NCBI RefSeq assembly: GCF_004342025.1
Contig: NZ_SLWN01000027.1
Coordinates: 1 to 64,000 of the forward strand
Origin: Kribbella steppae
GTDB taxonomy: Bacteria; Actinomycetota; Actinomycetes; Propionibacteriales; Kribbellaceae
Direction of reading: 5' to 3'
Length of the DNA: 64,000 nt
A model generated the notes under the pieces. The model was not told the origin of the DNA and made no database searches. It was given only the letters and a program-made list of their open reading frames with translations. The position numbers were made by a program, and so were the translations under genes. This document shows positions 25,127-33,642 of this stretch, piece after piece (position 1 is the first letter of the stretch; every line of letters begins with the position of its first letter).

Positions 25127-25638
25127 CGGCCCCTCCGCACTAGCCCGCGCGATGGACGCGATCGCCCGGCAACCGGCCGACGGTCACGGTGCGCCACAGA
25201 TTCAACGCCGCGTCACCATTACTGTACGCGTGGCGTCACCCCTCCCGCATGCACTTCGTGGACGCGGTGGGGCAGTTCTCCGGCCGCGAGCCGACGGCCG
25301 ATCTGAGGTCAGGTAGCGGCGGCGAACGCTCGGAGTTCGCGGACCGATCTTTCTCCCCGAAACCTGTATTTCCTGCTGGGGTTCCAATTACGCACATTTG
25401 CGGGTTTACCTTCGGTGAGTTTATCTGACAGTGAATTTCTAACCGCTGATCGGAGCCAGGCTGGTTTGTTTTGAGGGGTGGGGAATGGCGGGTCAGGGGG
25501 GTTGCGAACGGTAGTGGGACCATCACTTTTGGTGCATAGCGCGTTTGTGTGATCGTGTCGTATCGTCGCGTCATCGCCAGGCCTTGGTGGGGGTTCTGGT
25601 CTTCGAATCCTTTGTGTGCAACGAACTTCGGAGCTCGG
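25127..25638. promoter_or_regulatory. 512-base AT-richer intergenic region upstream of the biosynthetic genes
   Basis: I see no credible gene in this stretch. From about 25350 it is noticeably richer in A and T than its surroundings and contains a short hairpin-like CGCACATTTGCG near 25392. It separates the divergent PrsW-partner gene and the first acyl-AMP ligase, and very likely holds the promoters of both. No specific operator could be assigned. Confidence 0.5.
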
Positions 25639-27039
25639 ATGACCATGGACGGTGCTGTCGTGGTGCCCGGAACCACCCAGGGCGCTCAGTGGGTCGATGA
25701 TGTGTTGCTGGCCGGCCCGGCGGATGATGTTTGCTTTCGCTTGCCCGAACCTATTGACCGTGCGACGCTACGCCGGTTGGTGCGGGATCGGCAATCCGAG
25801 TTGGCCCAGTCCGGTTTACGGCCGGGTGGTGCGGCGGCATTGCGGTTACCACCGTCAATGGCTTTCGTGACCCATTTACTGGCGGTCTGGCGTAGCGGCG
25901 GGCAGGCGATCCTGCTCGACCACCGGCTGACCGATTACGAGGTCCGGCGCGCGATCGAGCGGCTGGTCCCGCAGGTGGTCGTGTCACCCGGTCGGCCGGT
26001 CCCGTCCGGCCTGCGCACGTTCGTCGAGGTCGACACCGACGTGGCCAGCTACTCCGGTCATCCGGCGGGTACGGCGCATGTCGTCGTACAACTCAGTTCG
26101 GGTTCGACCGGGCCGTCGAAGGTGATCGGACGGACTGCGGAGGACCTGGTCGAAGAGGTACTGCGGTACACCGAGATCGACGGGGTTCCGTTGCGGGGTG
26201 AGCGGGTGATCCTGCTGCCCTCGATGGTGCACGTACTCGGGCTGGTCGGCGGTCTGCTGTACGGACTGCATGCCGGAATCGAGTTGGTCCCGCCGGCGCG
26301 GCTCACGGGGGACGCGATCGTCCAGGCAATCGCGTCGGGCACAACGCCGGCGACCGTACTCGGTGTGCCGTTCCACATCGGTCTGCTCGCTTCGGTGCAG
26401 GAACCGCCGAAGCTTCCGCAGTTCAAGCGGATGACGACCGGCGGCGAGTTGGTGCCGGCCGCGGTGTCACAGTCGTTCGAGTCCAAGTACGGCGTACCGC
26501 TCGGCAACATGTACGGGATGACCGAGGTCGGTGTGATCGGCACCGATCTGTACGGCGAACATCGGCCGGCGATCCGCCCGGCGCCGGGGATCGAGGTGCG
26601 CGCCGTCGACGGCGAGATCCACATCCGCCGGCCGGAATCGCCGTACCTCGGCCTCTCCGACCCGGCGCGATGGGCGGACGGCTGGCTGCGGACACGCGAC
26701 GCCGGGGTTGTCGACGATGAGACCGGGCTGGTCAGCATCAAGGGCCGGCTCGACTCGCAGGTCTCCGTCGGCGGGATGAAGGTCGACCTGACCGAGGTCG
26801 AGTACACCTTGGGCACGCTCCGCGGCGTCGAGGCAGCGGTCGTCGTCTTCGACGGCTCCATCACCGCCTATCTGCAGCTGAAGGAGCGCCGCGACGTCAC
26901 GGATCTGGAGTCCGAACTCGCGCGACGCCTGGCGCCCTACAAACGCCCCCGAACGCTCCGCATCCTCGATCAGATGCCCCGAACCACTACCGGAAAGCTC
27001 GTCCGGGACCTCACCGTCCTCCGCAAGGCAGCCCCGTGA
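25639..27039 (+). CDS. acyl-AMP ligase I (ANL superfamily)
   Basis: Activates a carboxylic acid as the acyl-adenylate and loads it onto a thiol, most likely one of the adjacent ACPs. About 466 residues. The ATP loop is VQLSSGSTGPSKVI, followed by YGMTE, a GWLRTRDAG hinge region and the C-terminal catalytic lysine in RTTTGKLVRD. The ATG at 25639 has GGAG upstream; an extension to 25549 is open but unsupported. The N-terminal domain is shorter than in long-chain ligases. It ends in convergent overlap with the PPTase gene. The substrate is unknown; an aryl acid fits the cluster. Confidence 0.85.
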   Translation: MTMDGAVVVPGTTQGAQWVDDVLLAGPADDVCFRLPEPIDRATLRRLVRDRQSELAQSGLRPGGAAALRLPPSMAFVTHLLAVWRSGGQAILLDHRLTDYEVRRAIERLVPQVVVSPGRPVPSGLRTFVEVDTDVASYSGHPAGTAHVVVQLSSGSTGPSKVIGRTAEDLVEEVLRYTEIDGVPLRGERVILLPSMVHVLGLVGGLLYGLHAGIELVPPARLTGDAIVQAIASGTTPATVLGVPFHIGLLASVQEPPKLPQFKRMTTGGELVPAAVSQSFESKYGVPLGNMYGMTEVGVIGTDLYGEHRPAIRPAPGIEVRAVDGEIHIRRPESPYLGLSDPARWADGWLRTRDAGVVDDETGLVSIKGRLDSQVSVGGMKVDLTEVEYTLGTLRGVEAAVVVFDGSITAYLQLKERRDVTDLESELARRLAPYKRPRTLRILDQMPRTTTGKLVRDLTVLRKAAP

Positions 27040-27608
27040 TGCTCGGTCAGAAGGACCTCGGTAGCTGCCGCCGGCAAAGCCACAGCCAACACCGCCTGCT
27101 GATCAACAGGCAGGTGCAGGACTGTGAGGCTCGGCTCCGACGAAACCAAACCGGCGGGGAGCGCCAGGCCCCGCCGTGCGTGTTCCGGCTGGACGGGGGC
27201 GGGCAGTGGCATGCGGCGGCGGAGGCCGGTGTTGCGGAGACCCAATCCGAGCGCCTTGCCAACAGCTTCTTTCGCCGTCCACAGCTGCAGGAACGCGGTC
27301 AACTCATCGGCTTCTCCCGCCATCCACTCCAGCTCGGACGGATCGAACCAGCGACGAGCCAGCCCACTGACATCGCGCGGGTACACGTCTTCGACGTCCA
27401 CGCCGACCGGGCCGGTCGCAGAGGCGGCGACCGCCACGAGGCTGCGGCTGTGGCTGAGGCTCACTGCGAGGCCGTCGACGTACGGACGTCCGCTCGGCTC
27501 GTGCCGCAGTACGGCGGTGCGCTCGAGGAGCGAGCCGGCGAGTTCCAGCAGCAGCTCCTTGGCAGCCGAGCGCTGGTCGTCACCGGCCGGCGCCGTCCAC
27601 ACATGCAC
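26970..27608 (-). CDS. Sfp-type 4'-phosphopantetheinyl transferase
   Basis: Activates ACPs by transferring phosphopantetheine from CoA. The 212-residue protein has the Sfp signatures VSLSHSRSLVAVA, GVDVEDV (Mg-binding Asp and Glu) and WTAKEAVGKALG. The GTG at 27608 gives the usual start MHVWTAP, with GGGAG 8 bases upstream. Its 3' end overlaps the ligase I gene by 70 bases, and its start is only 32 bases from the divergent ACP gene. It therefore lies antisense inside an otherwise plus-strand biosynthetic operon. This is additional to the primary AcpS at 63163. Confidence 0.9.
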   Translation of the reverse strand: MHVWTAPAGDDQRSAAKELLLELAGSLLERTAVLRHEPSGRPYVDGLAVSLSHSRSLVAVAASATGPVGVDVEDVYPRDVSGLARRWFDPSELEWMAGEADELTAFLQLWTAKEAVGKALGLGLRNTGLRRRMPLPAPVQPEHARRGLALPAGLVSSEPSLTVLHLPVDQQAVLAVALPAAATEVLLTEHHGAALRRTVRSRTSFPVVVRGI

Positions 27609-27640
27609 CCGACCGTCTCCCACCGAAAGAAGGTATCCCG

Positions 27641-27895
27641 ATGAAGGACGAGGTTCGCGCATTCGTCATCGCGCAACTGCAGGACATGAACTACGACACC
27701 GAGGGCGTCGACGACGACACCACCCTCGGCCCGGCGGGAGTGGACCTGGAGTCGCTCGCGCTGGCGGACCTGTCGGTGCGGGTCGAGGACCGGTTCGGCG
27801 TACGGTTCTCCGACGACGAGTCCGAGCAGTTGGCGTTGATGACGGTCGGCGAGTTCACCACCGAGGTGGCCGGCCGGGTAGCCCAGCAAGTCTGA
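27641..27895 (+). CDS. acyl carrier protein 1
   Basis: An 84-residue acidic carrier protein. The phosphopantetheine attachment serine is in the motif GVDLESLAL, followed by helix III-like ADLSVRVEDRFGVRF. GAAAGAAGG lies 8 bases upstream of the ATG. Its stop overlaps the ACP 2 start (TGATG), and it is the first gene of a tightly overlapping 12-gene run. It would carry the growing aryl or acyl chain. Confidence 0.9.
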   Translation: MKDEVRAFVIAQLQDMNYDTEGVDDDTTLGPAGVDLESLALADLSVRVEDRFGVRFSDDESEQLALMTVGEFTTEVAGRVAQQV

Positions 27896-28125
27896 TGAAC
27901 TCGACCCCACCACCGCCCGGGCGGGACGAAATCATCACCTGGCTGACAGGCCTCGGCGAGCGACCACCCGGCGCCGAACGGATCGACTCGATGGAGCTGG
28001 CCTGGCTGGTCCATCAGGTCGAGCAGCGGTACGGCGTGGAGCTGTCTGACGACCAGCTCGAGCGCATGACCACGGTCGACGACGCGGTCGCCGTACTGGC
28101 AGAGGTGCTGACCAGCCATGTCTGA
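27895..28125 (+). CDS. acyl carrier protein 2
   Basis: A 76-residue carrier protein with the serine in ERIDSMELAWLV, a typical DSxE/L motif, followed by HQVEQRYGVELSDDQ. It is short at the N-terminus. Its ATG overlaps the ACP 1 stop and its 3' end overlaps the next gene by 8 bases. Paired ACPs are usual in aryl-polyene and related type II systems, where one may carry the starter and one the extender; assignment here is inference. Confidence 0.87.
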   Translation: MNSTPPPPGRDEIITWLTGLGERPPGAERIDSMELAWLVHQVEQRYGVELSDDQLERMTTVDDAVAVLAEVLTSHV

Positions 28126-29239
28126 ACCCAGACCGGTCTCCGTCACCGGCCTCTCGATCCTGACCGCACTCGGTCGCGGTCCAGAGGCCCAGTTGGTCGG
28201 TACGGCGGCCTTCACCGAGGTCCAGCGCTTCGACACCAGCAACCGCCGCGTGAACCACGCCGCCACAGCTGCCGACGTCGGAACCCTGGAAGAAGAGCTG
28301 GACCTGGCGATAGCCACCGCATGCAGTCAGGCAGGCGTCGACCGCAGTACGACACCTCTCCTGCTCGCACTGCACACCGCCCCGTCCTGCGACTTCGGCC
28401 AGCAACGCATCTACACCAGCGCCTGCGTCTCAGCCAGTACGGCGGTCGCCGACGGCGCAACGTTGATCCTCACCGGCCGGGCCGACCGCATCGTCGTAGC
28501 AGCCGGCTATCTGGTCGAGCCGGACCAATACGCCCTCTTCGACGCCGGCCGAGCCCTCTCCGACGACCACACAGTCCGGCCCTTCAGCCTCAACCGCCGA
28601 GGACTGTTGCTAGGCGATGGGGTTGCCGCTGTGGTCCTGGAAGCAGGCGAAGGTTTAGCGCAGATCGCTGGTTGGGGCCGAGCCGGAGACGCTTACCATC
28701 CCTGCCAGCCGTCCCCGGACGGTCGAGGCCTGGCCGCAGCCATCCGAGCGGCGCTCCAGAAGGCCAACCTGTCGCCCGACGAGGTCGGCTACATCAACGC
28801 GAACGCAACCGGCACAACCGTCAGCGACGCCGCCGAGGCAGCCGCGATCAGCCAGGTCTTCGCCCAAGCCGACCCGGCCCAATCTGAGTGGTTGACCACC
28901 AATATGGCGGGTTATCCACCCGGAATACGGGTGGCAAACCCACAAGCTCGGACGCCAGCCAGCCAAATGGGCGCGATCCGTGGCGGGCCGCCGGTCAGCT
29001 CGACGAAGGGGGTGCATGGGCATGCGTTGGAGGCTTCGGGGCTGGTTGAGCTGGTGGTGACGATTCAGTCTCTGCGGGAAGGCAAGTTGCCTGTGAATGC
29101 GGGGTTCTTGGACCCCGATCCCGACTGTGATCTTGATCTGATTCTGGATGCGCCGCGGCCGGCTCTGTCGCCGTACGGGATGACGCTCAACTCGGCGTTC
29201 GGGGGCGCCAATACCGCGTTGGTGGTGCGTGCGGGATGA
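28118..29239 (+). CDS. degenerate ketosynthase-like protein
   Basis: A 373-residue thiolase-fold protein of the KAS I/II type. The nucleophile Cys103 is present (TSACVSAS), and the second histidine is present in STKGVHGH (His302). The first histidine of the usual NAHGTGT is replaced: NANATGT, with Asn229. Extension activity is therefore doubtful and a chain-length-factor-like or transacylase role is possible. About residues 249-290 form an extra segment not expected in the fold, encoded by a palindrome-bearing DNA insert that stays in frame. It overlaps ACP 2 and the next gene. Confidence 0.82.
   Translation: MSEPRPVSVTGLSILTALGRGPEAQLVGTAAFTEVQRFDTSNRRVNHAATAADVGTLEEELDLAIATACSQAGVDRSTTPLLLALHTAPSCDFGQQRIYTSACVSASTAVADGATLILTGRADRIVVAAGYLVEPDQYALFDAGRALSDDHTVRPFSLNRRGLLLGDGVAAVVLEAGEGLAQIAGWGRAGDAYHPCQPSPDGRGLAAAIRAALQKANLSPDEVGYINANATGTTVSDAAEAAAISQVFAQADPAQSEWLTTNMAGYPPGIRVANPQARTPASQMGAIRGGPPVSSTKGVHGHALEASGLVELVVTIQSLREGKLPVNAGFLDPDPDCDLDLILDAPRPALSPYGMTLNSAFGGANTALVVRAG
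28862..28987. repeat. palindromic insert within the ketosynthase-like gene
   Basis: The segment encoding the extra residues has less GC-biased codons than its flanks. It contains an inverted repeat at 28909-28941: GGGTT and AACCC outside, CCACCCG and CGGGTGG inside, with the loop GAATA. The boundaries are estimated from where the protein departs from and rejoins the ketosynthase pattern. It is reminiscent of the palindromic elements known within Rickettsia genes; the exact ends are unknown. Confidence 0.6.
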
Positions 29240-29718
29240 GGCCGGCGCTTGAAGTTCATGACCTTGTCGTGCTCGCGGAGGGTTACTGGCCGGAGCCGGG
29301 TGACGACATCGAGGCAGGGCCGCCAAGCCTTCCCGGGTTCGTGTTGTCGACGTTCAACCCGTTGGCGGCAACAGTTGCCGACCGTTGTTTGAAAGCGCTA
29401 CCCGAACCACGGTCCAAGAACATCGGGATCGTGCTGGTGAGTGACGGCGACCGGGTCAGCGCCGAGCAGGTTCGCCGGGCCGTTGCTGACGGCAAGCGAA
29501 TCGGCCCGCTGTTCTTCTTCCAGTCGGTGCCGAACAGCGTCGCGGGGCTGATCGCCGCGAAGTGGGATCTGCGCGGACCGGTGGTGTGTGTGACGGACGG
29601 CGGACTCGACGAGGCCGCCCTGCTGATCGGTGACGGGGACGCCGACCAAGTGCTGATCGTGGACATCGAGGCCGAGCAGGCGACCGCCCGGATCGTGAGT
29701 TGGGGAGTGCGAACATGA
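29236..29718 (+). CDS. truncated beta-ketoacyl-synthase-like protein
   Basis: A 160-residue protein resembling the short ketosynthase N-terminal-like domain (Ketoacyl-synt_2 type) found in aryl-polyene and flexirubin loci: a block FFFQSVPNSVAGLIAAKW followed by GPVVCVTDGG. It lacks the C-terminal half and the catalytic histidines, so it cannot be a condensing enzyme alone. It may pair with the preceding ketosynthase-like protein. It is translationally coupled on both sides by ATGA overlaps. Confidence 0.75.
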   Translation: MRPALEVHDLVVLAEGYWPEPGDDIEAGPPSLPGFVLSTFNPLAATVADRCLKALPEPRSKNIGIVLVSDGDRVSAEQVRRAVADGKRIGPLFFFQSVPNSVAGLIAAKWDLRGPVVCVTDGGLDEAALLIGDGDADQVLIVDIEAEQATARIVSWGVRT

Positions 29719-31307
29719 AGAGTCTGAGAGCCCGACTGGCCGCCGACCCGGAGATCGGCACCGGCAACGTCCTCCACCGGGTGATTGCCCACGGCGCCGA
29801 CCTCGACGGACCGGGGCTGACCTTCGACACACCCGTCGACCACTACCCGGCCGAGCACCCGCTGACCCTGGGTGAACTCGACGAACGAGTTCAAGCCCGG
29901 ACAGCCTGGCTGCACGAGCACGGCATCGGCCGCCGGGACGTGGTCGCGATCTGGGCCACGGACGCTGCCGACATTGTGCTCAGCTTCCTTGCGCTGACCC
30001 GCAGAGGCGCGATCCCTGCGCTGATGAACGGCAAGATGGCTCCGCCCATCGCCGACGAGTACATCCGCCGCCTGCGCGTCACCGCCGTACTTGCTGACGC
30101 CGCCCATCGGCCGCTCCTGCAAACAGAAGTCCTCGCCGAACCACATGAGCTCGGCACCGGTGATCCGGCCAAGGCGCCCGAGCACTACCGCCACCACGCG
30201 GACGATCCCGTCGTCATCACGCACACCAGCGGCACGACCGGCGTACCCAAGGCTGTTCTGCACAGCCACACCACCTTGTACGCCGCTCTGAAGCACCTCC
30301 TCACGATGCCGCAGGCGCAGGGCACCGACAGGATTCTCAACGCCCTGCCGATCCCGCACACCGCGACGGTCCTGATGGTCAACCAGGTCCTCGGCAACCG
30401 GGCCCAGATGCTCCTGCTGTCCAGTCAGGACGCTCCCGACGTGCTGCGGCAGATCGAACGCTGGAAGCCGCGTGCCGTCTATGGATTCGCGGTCACGTGG
30501 GCCGGCCTGGCTCGTGAGGATCTGAGCAAGCACGACCTGGACTCGGTGCGGATGTGGTTCAACACCGGCGACTGCGCGCACGAGCCGCACATCCGCAAAC
30601 TCGTTGCCGTCGGCACCCGTGAGACCGTCACCAGGGCAGGGCGTACGACGGTCAAGGGCTCACACTTCGTGGACGGTCTCGGCTCCAGCGAGATGGGCCA
30701 CAACGGCTTCCACATCACGCACACGATCGACAGCGACCACTACGGCCGCTGCATCGGCAAGCCGTACCAGTTCGCGACGGCCGCGGTCCTGAGCTCGACC
30801 GGCGACGAACTGCCGGCGGGCAAGGTCGGCCTGCTCGGCTTCCGCTCGCCGTCGGTCTCACCCGGCTACTGGAACGACTCGGTCAACACGTACCGCTTCC
30901 GGCTGAACGGCTGGTTCCTCACCGGCGACCTGGCCTACCGCGACGACTCCGGCCACTACTTCCACCTCGACCGGATCCCGGACGCGGTCGCCGGCTTCGA
31001 AGGGCCGCAGCTGTTCACCTCGATGTCCGAGGAACGCATCCTGGCCGCGATCCCCGAGGTCGTGGACTGCACCGTCGTCATCCTCAACCAGGACGGTCGG
31101 TACGTCGCCGACGTCCTTCTCGAACTCACGCCGGACGCGGAGAACGTCGACCGCACGGCCGCGGTGAAGGCGGCCGTCGGTGAGGACGTGGCGGCGATCA
31201 TCCGCAAGGTCGGCGCGGTCGGTGCGGAAGAGGTCCCGGTGACAGTGACCGGGAAGGTGCGCAAGGTCGCGTTGCGCGAGGAACGCCTGACGGGGGCGGA
31301 CGCATGA
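29715..31307 (+). CDS. acyl-AMP ligase II (ANL superfamily)
   Basis: A 530-residue adenylating enzyme. ATP loop ITHTSGTTGVPKAVLHSH (about residues 165-185), a GSSEMGHNG region in place of the usual YGxTE, GWFLTGDLAYRDD, and a C-terminal VTGKVRKVAL with the catalytic lysine. The ATG at 29715 has GGGGAG 8 bases upstream and overlaps the preceding stop; a TTG at 29700 is less likely. It lies between the ketosynthase-like pair and the intact ketosynthase, consistent with loading a starter acid on an ACP. Confidence 0.87.
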   Translation: MKSLRARLAADPEIGTGNVLHRVIAHGADLDGPGLTFDTPVDHYPAEHPLTLGELDERVQARTAWLHEHGIGRRDVVAIWATDAADIVLSFLALTRRGAIPALMNGKMAPPIADEYIRRLRVTAVLADAAHRPLLQTEVLAEPHELGTGDPAKAPEHYRHHADDPVVITHTSGTTGVPKAVLHSHTTLYAALKHLLTMPQAQGTDRILNALPIPHTATVLMVNQVLGNRAQMLLLSSQDAPDVLRQIERWKPRAVYGFAVTWAGLAREDLSKHDLDSVRMWFNTGDCAHEPHIRKLVAVGTRETVTRAGRTTVKGSHFVDGLGSSEMGHNGFHITHTIDSDHYGRCIGKPYQFATAAVLSSTGDELPAGKVGLLGFRSPSVSPGYWNDSVNTYRFRLNGWFLTGDLAYRDDSGHYFHLDRIPDAVAGFEGPQLFTSMSEERILAAIPEVVDCTVVILNQDGRYVADVLLELTPDAENVDRTAAVKAAVGEDVAAIIRKVGAVGAEEVPVTVTGKVRKVALREERLTGADA

Positions 31308-32572
31308 GCGCGCCTGGCGTGACGATCACCGGCATGGGCCTGCTGACGCCGGTCGGACGCGGTGTCGAGAACGTGTACGACGCCCTGCTGCAGGGCCGAT
31401 CCGGGATCGTGAAACCTCCGGCCGACCACCCGGTCGCCAACTCCATCGAACTCGCCGGCATCCTGCCGCCGATCGACCCGGGCAAGATCGCCAGCGGCCC
31501 GGACGGCAAGGTGATGGACCGTACCGTCATCCTGGCCCAACTCGCCGCCGAGGACGCGCTCGCGGACGCGGGCCTGACCGTCGGCGACAACGTGGACCCC
31601 GACCGCATCGGCGTGATCATCGGTGGCGTCGGCGGGATGGCGACCCTCGAGCGACAAGTCCTCGCCCGAGCCGAACGCGGTCGCGCTGCGGTCAGCCCGT
31701 ACCTGCTGACCGGCATCCTCCCGAACATGCCGGCCGCCCGAGTCGCGATCCGCTTCGGCCTGCGCGGCTACACCTCGTCAGTCGGTACGGCGTGCGCGTC
31801 CGGAGCACAGGCGATCGCTGACGCGGTCCGCCTGATCCGGTCCGGCGAGGCGGACGTCGTACTCTGCGGAGCCAGCGAGGCACCGCTGTTCCCGACCTTC
31901 GCGGAGACGTTCGCCAATGCGCGGGCGCTGGCGCGTGGTTGGGACGACCCGGCCGAGGCCAGCCGTCCGTTCGACCTCCGTCGCAACGGATTCGTGTTGA
32001 GCGAGGGTGCTGCATTGCTGGTGCTGGAGGGCGCCGAGCATGCCGCCGCACGCAACGCGCCCGGGTACGCGGATGTCGTCGGCTACGGCGTCAACTCCGA
32101 TGCGCACCACCCGACGGCGCCACGTCCGGACGGGGTCGGAGCTGCGGACTGCATGCGAAAGGCGTTCAAAACAATAGATCCGAGCCGCCTCGGCTACGTG
32201 AATGCGCACGGCACCAGTACCAAGCTGGGCGACGTCGCCGAGTCGATCGCCATCGGACTCGCGTTCGGCGATCACACGCCGGCCGTGAGTTCGACGAAGG
32301 CACTGACCGGTCACATGCTCGGGACCTCGGGTGTGGTGGAGGCTGCCGCGACCGCGCTGGCCGTCAACACCGGCCTGGTGCCGCCGACGTACCACTTGGA
32401 CGATCCGGACCCCGCGTGCCCGGTGGACCACGTCCGTAAGGAACCACGCGACATCCGCCCGGAGTACGCGCTGTCGAACTCGTTCGGGTTCGGCGGTCAG
32501 AACGTGAGCCTGCTCCTCGGCGCCGCCAGTACGCCGGAGAAGCGACAGATCAACAGTGAGGTGAGGGTGTGA
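31304..32572 (+). CDS. beta-ketoacyl-ACP synthase II-type (FabF-like)
   Basis: Decarboxylative Claisen condensation of an ACP-bound acyl chain with malonyl-ACP. 422 residues with a complete triad: Cys164 (GTACASGAQ), His302 (NAHGTSTKLGD) and His337 (TKALTGHMLG). It is the only intact ketosynthase of the cluster and would use ACP 1 or 2. No ketoreductase, dehydratase or malonyl transferase is encoded with it, so extension, if any, is minimal or borrows primary-metabolism enzymes. ATGA overlap with ligase II. Confidence 0.92.
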   Translation: MSAPGVTITGMGLLTPVGRGVENVYDALLQGRSGIVKPPADHPVANSIELAGILPPIDPGKIASGPDGKVMDRTVILAQLAAEDALADAGLTVGDNVDPDRIGVIIGGVGGMATLERQVLARAERGRAAVSPYLLTGILPNMPAARVAIRFGLRGYTSSVGTACASGAQAIADAVRLIRSGEADVVLCGASEAPLFPTFAETFANARALARGWDDPAEASRPFDLRRNGFVLSEGAALLVLEGAEHAAARNAPGYADVVGYGVNSDAHHPTAPRPDGVGAADCMRKAFKTIDPSRLGYVNAHGTSTKLGDVAESIAIGLAFGDHTPAVSSTKALTGHMLGTSGVVEAAATALAVNTGLVPPTYHLDDPDPACPVDHVRKEPRDIRPEYALSNSFGFGGQNVSLLLGAASTPEKRQINSEVRV

Positions 32573-33642
32573 TGGAGATCTTCGGGATCGACCACGTGGA
32601 GATGTACGTGGGCGACGCTCGGCAGGCCGCGTTCTATCTGGGACACGCGTTCGGCCTGCAGATCCATGGTCAGGGCGGACCGGAGTCAGGGCTGCCGGAT
32701 CAGCGATCGCTGCTGTTGCGGGAGGACGCCGTCCAGATCGTGCTGACGTCCGGCCTGGCGGCGGACCATCCGGCCGCGGCGTACGTGCAACGCCACGGCG
32801 ACGGGGTCGCGATCGTCGGACTGGAGGTCGACGACGCGACAGCGGCGTACGGCGAACTGGTTGCCCGAGGCGCCCAAGGGCTCCAGGAGCCGGTCCGGTA
32901 CGACGATGGCGAGACGACCGTGGTGATCGCGGAGGTGGCCGGCTTCGGCGACGTGATCCACCGGCTGGTCGAGCGGCACGGGCCGCGGCACGAGTTCCTG
33001 CCCGGCCGGATCCACATCACCGAGCCCAGCGGTGGACCGGACGAGAAGCTGTTCAGCGAGATCGACCATCTGGCGATCTGCGTACCGTCGGGCGACCTCG
33101 AGCCGACCGCGAAGTTCTACGAGGACGTGTTCGGCTTCCCGCGGATCTTCGAGGAGTACATCGAGGTGGCCGGCCAGGGGATGGACTCGAAGGTCGTCCA
33201 GAGCCCGTCGAAACACGTCACCTTCACCCTGATCGAGCCGGACCCGAGCCGTCGTCCCGGCCAGATCAACGACTTCCTCAGCTGGCACGCGGGCGCCGGT
33301 GTGCAGCACATCGCGTTGCGGACCAGCGACATCGTCGAAGCGGTCAGCACCTTGGCCGGTCGCGGAGTCAACTTCCTCGGTACGCCGTCGACGTACTACG
33401 ACGCCCTGCCCGACCGGGTCGGCGAGGTGGAGACACCGATCGAGGACCTGCAGGAGCTCGGCATCCTGGTCGACCGTGACCACTGGGGTCAGCTGCTGCA
33501 GATCTTCACCGAGTCGATGCACGTCCGGCGCACGTTGTTCCTCGAGATCATCGAGCGGCGCGGCGCGATGACGTTCGGCAGCGGCAACATCAAGGCCCTC
33601 TACGAGGCGAAGGAACGCGAGCTGGCGGGGGTTGACGCATGA
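32572..33642 (+). CDS. hmaS: 4-hydroxymandelate synthase
   Basis: Non-haem iron dioxygenase that converts 4-hydroxyphenylpyruvate to 4-hydroxymandelate. The 356 residues form two glyoxalase-like halves with iron ligands His166 (IDHLAIC), His246 (GVQHIAL) and Glu325 (LFLEIIERRG). It could be mistaken for 4-hydroxyphenylpyruvate dioxygenase; the segment VTFTLIEP matches HmaS, whereas the dioxygenase normally has a Pro and Asn there. The presence of Hmo and HpgT genes in the window supports HmaS. The ATG at 32572 shares one base with the ketosynthase stop. Confidence 0.82.
   Translation: MEIFGIDHVEMYVGDARQAAFYLGHAFGLQIHGQGGPESGLPDQRSLLLREDAVQIVLTSGLAADHPAAAYVQRHGDGVAIVGLEVDDATAAYGELVARGAQGLQEPVRYDDGETTVVIAEVAGFGDVIHRLVERHGPRHEFLPGRIHITEPSGGPDEKLFSEIDHLAICVPSGDLEPTAKFYEDVFGFPRIFEEYIEVAGQGMDSKVVQSPSKHVTFTLIEPDPSRRPGQINDFLSWHAGAGVQHIALRTSDIVEAVSTLAGRGVNFLGTPSTYYDALPDRVGEVETPIEDLQELGILVDRDHWGQLLQIFTESMHVRRTLFLEIIERRGAMTFGSGNIKALYEAKERELAGVDA

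Noticed and set aside
25602..25625. TTCGAATCC resembling a tRNA T-loop
   Set aside because: No matching acceptor stem or anticodon arm can be formed around it, and it lies in an AT-richer promoter region.
27124..28125. A single 333-residue protein covering ACP 2
   Set aside because: The upstream part is the antisense shadow of the PPTase and an out-of-frame reading of ACP 1; the ATG at 27895, overlapping the ACP 1 stop, gives a normal ACP.
28909..28941. Stem-loop as a transcription terminator or attenuator
   Set aside because: It lies inside an uninterrupted reading frame of the ketosynthase-like gene, far from either end.
32572..33642. 4-hydroxyphenylpyruvate dioxygenase of tyrosine catabolism
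   Set aside because: The iron ligands fit both enzymes, but the VTFTLIEP segment lacks the Pro/Asn of the dioxygenase, the operon is biosynthetic, and Hmo and HpgT are present. Some doubt remains.
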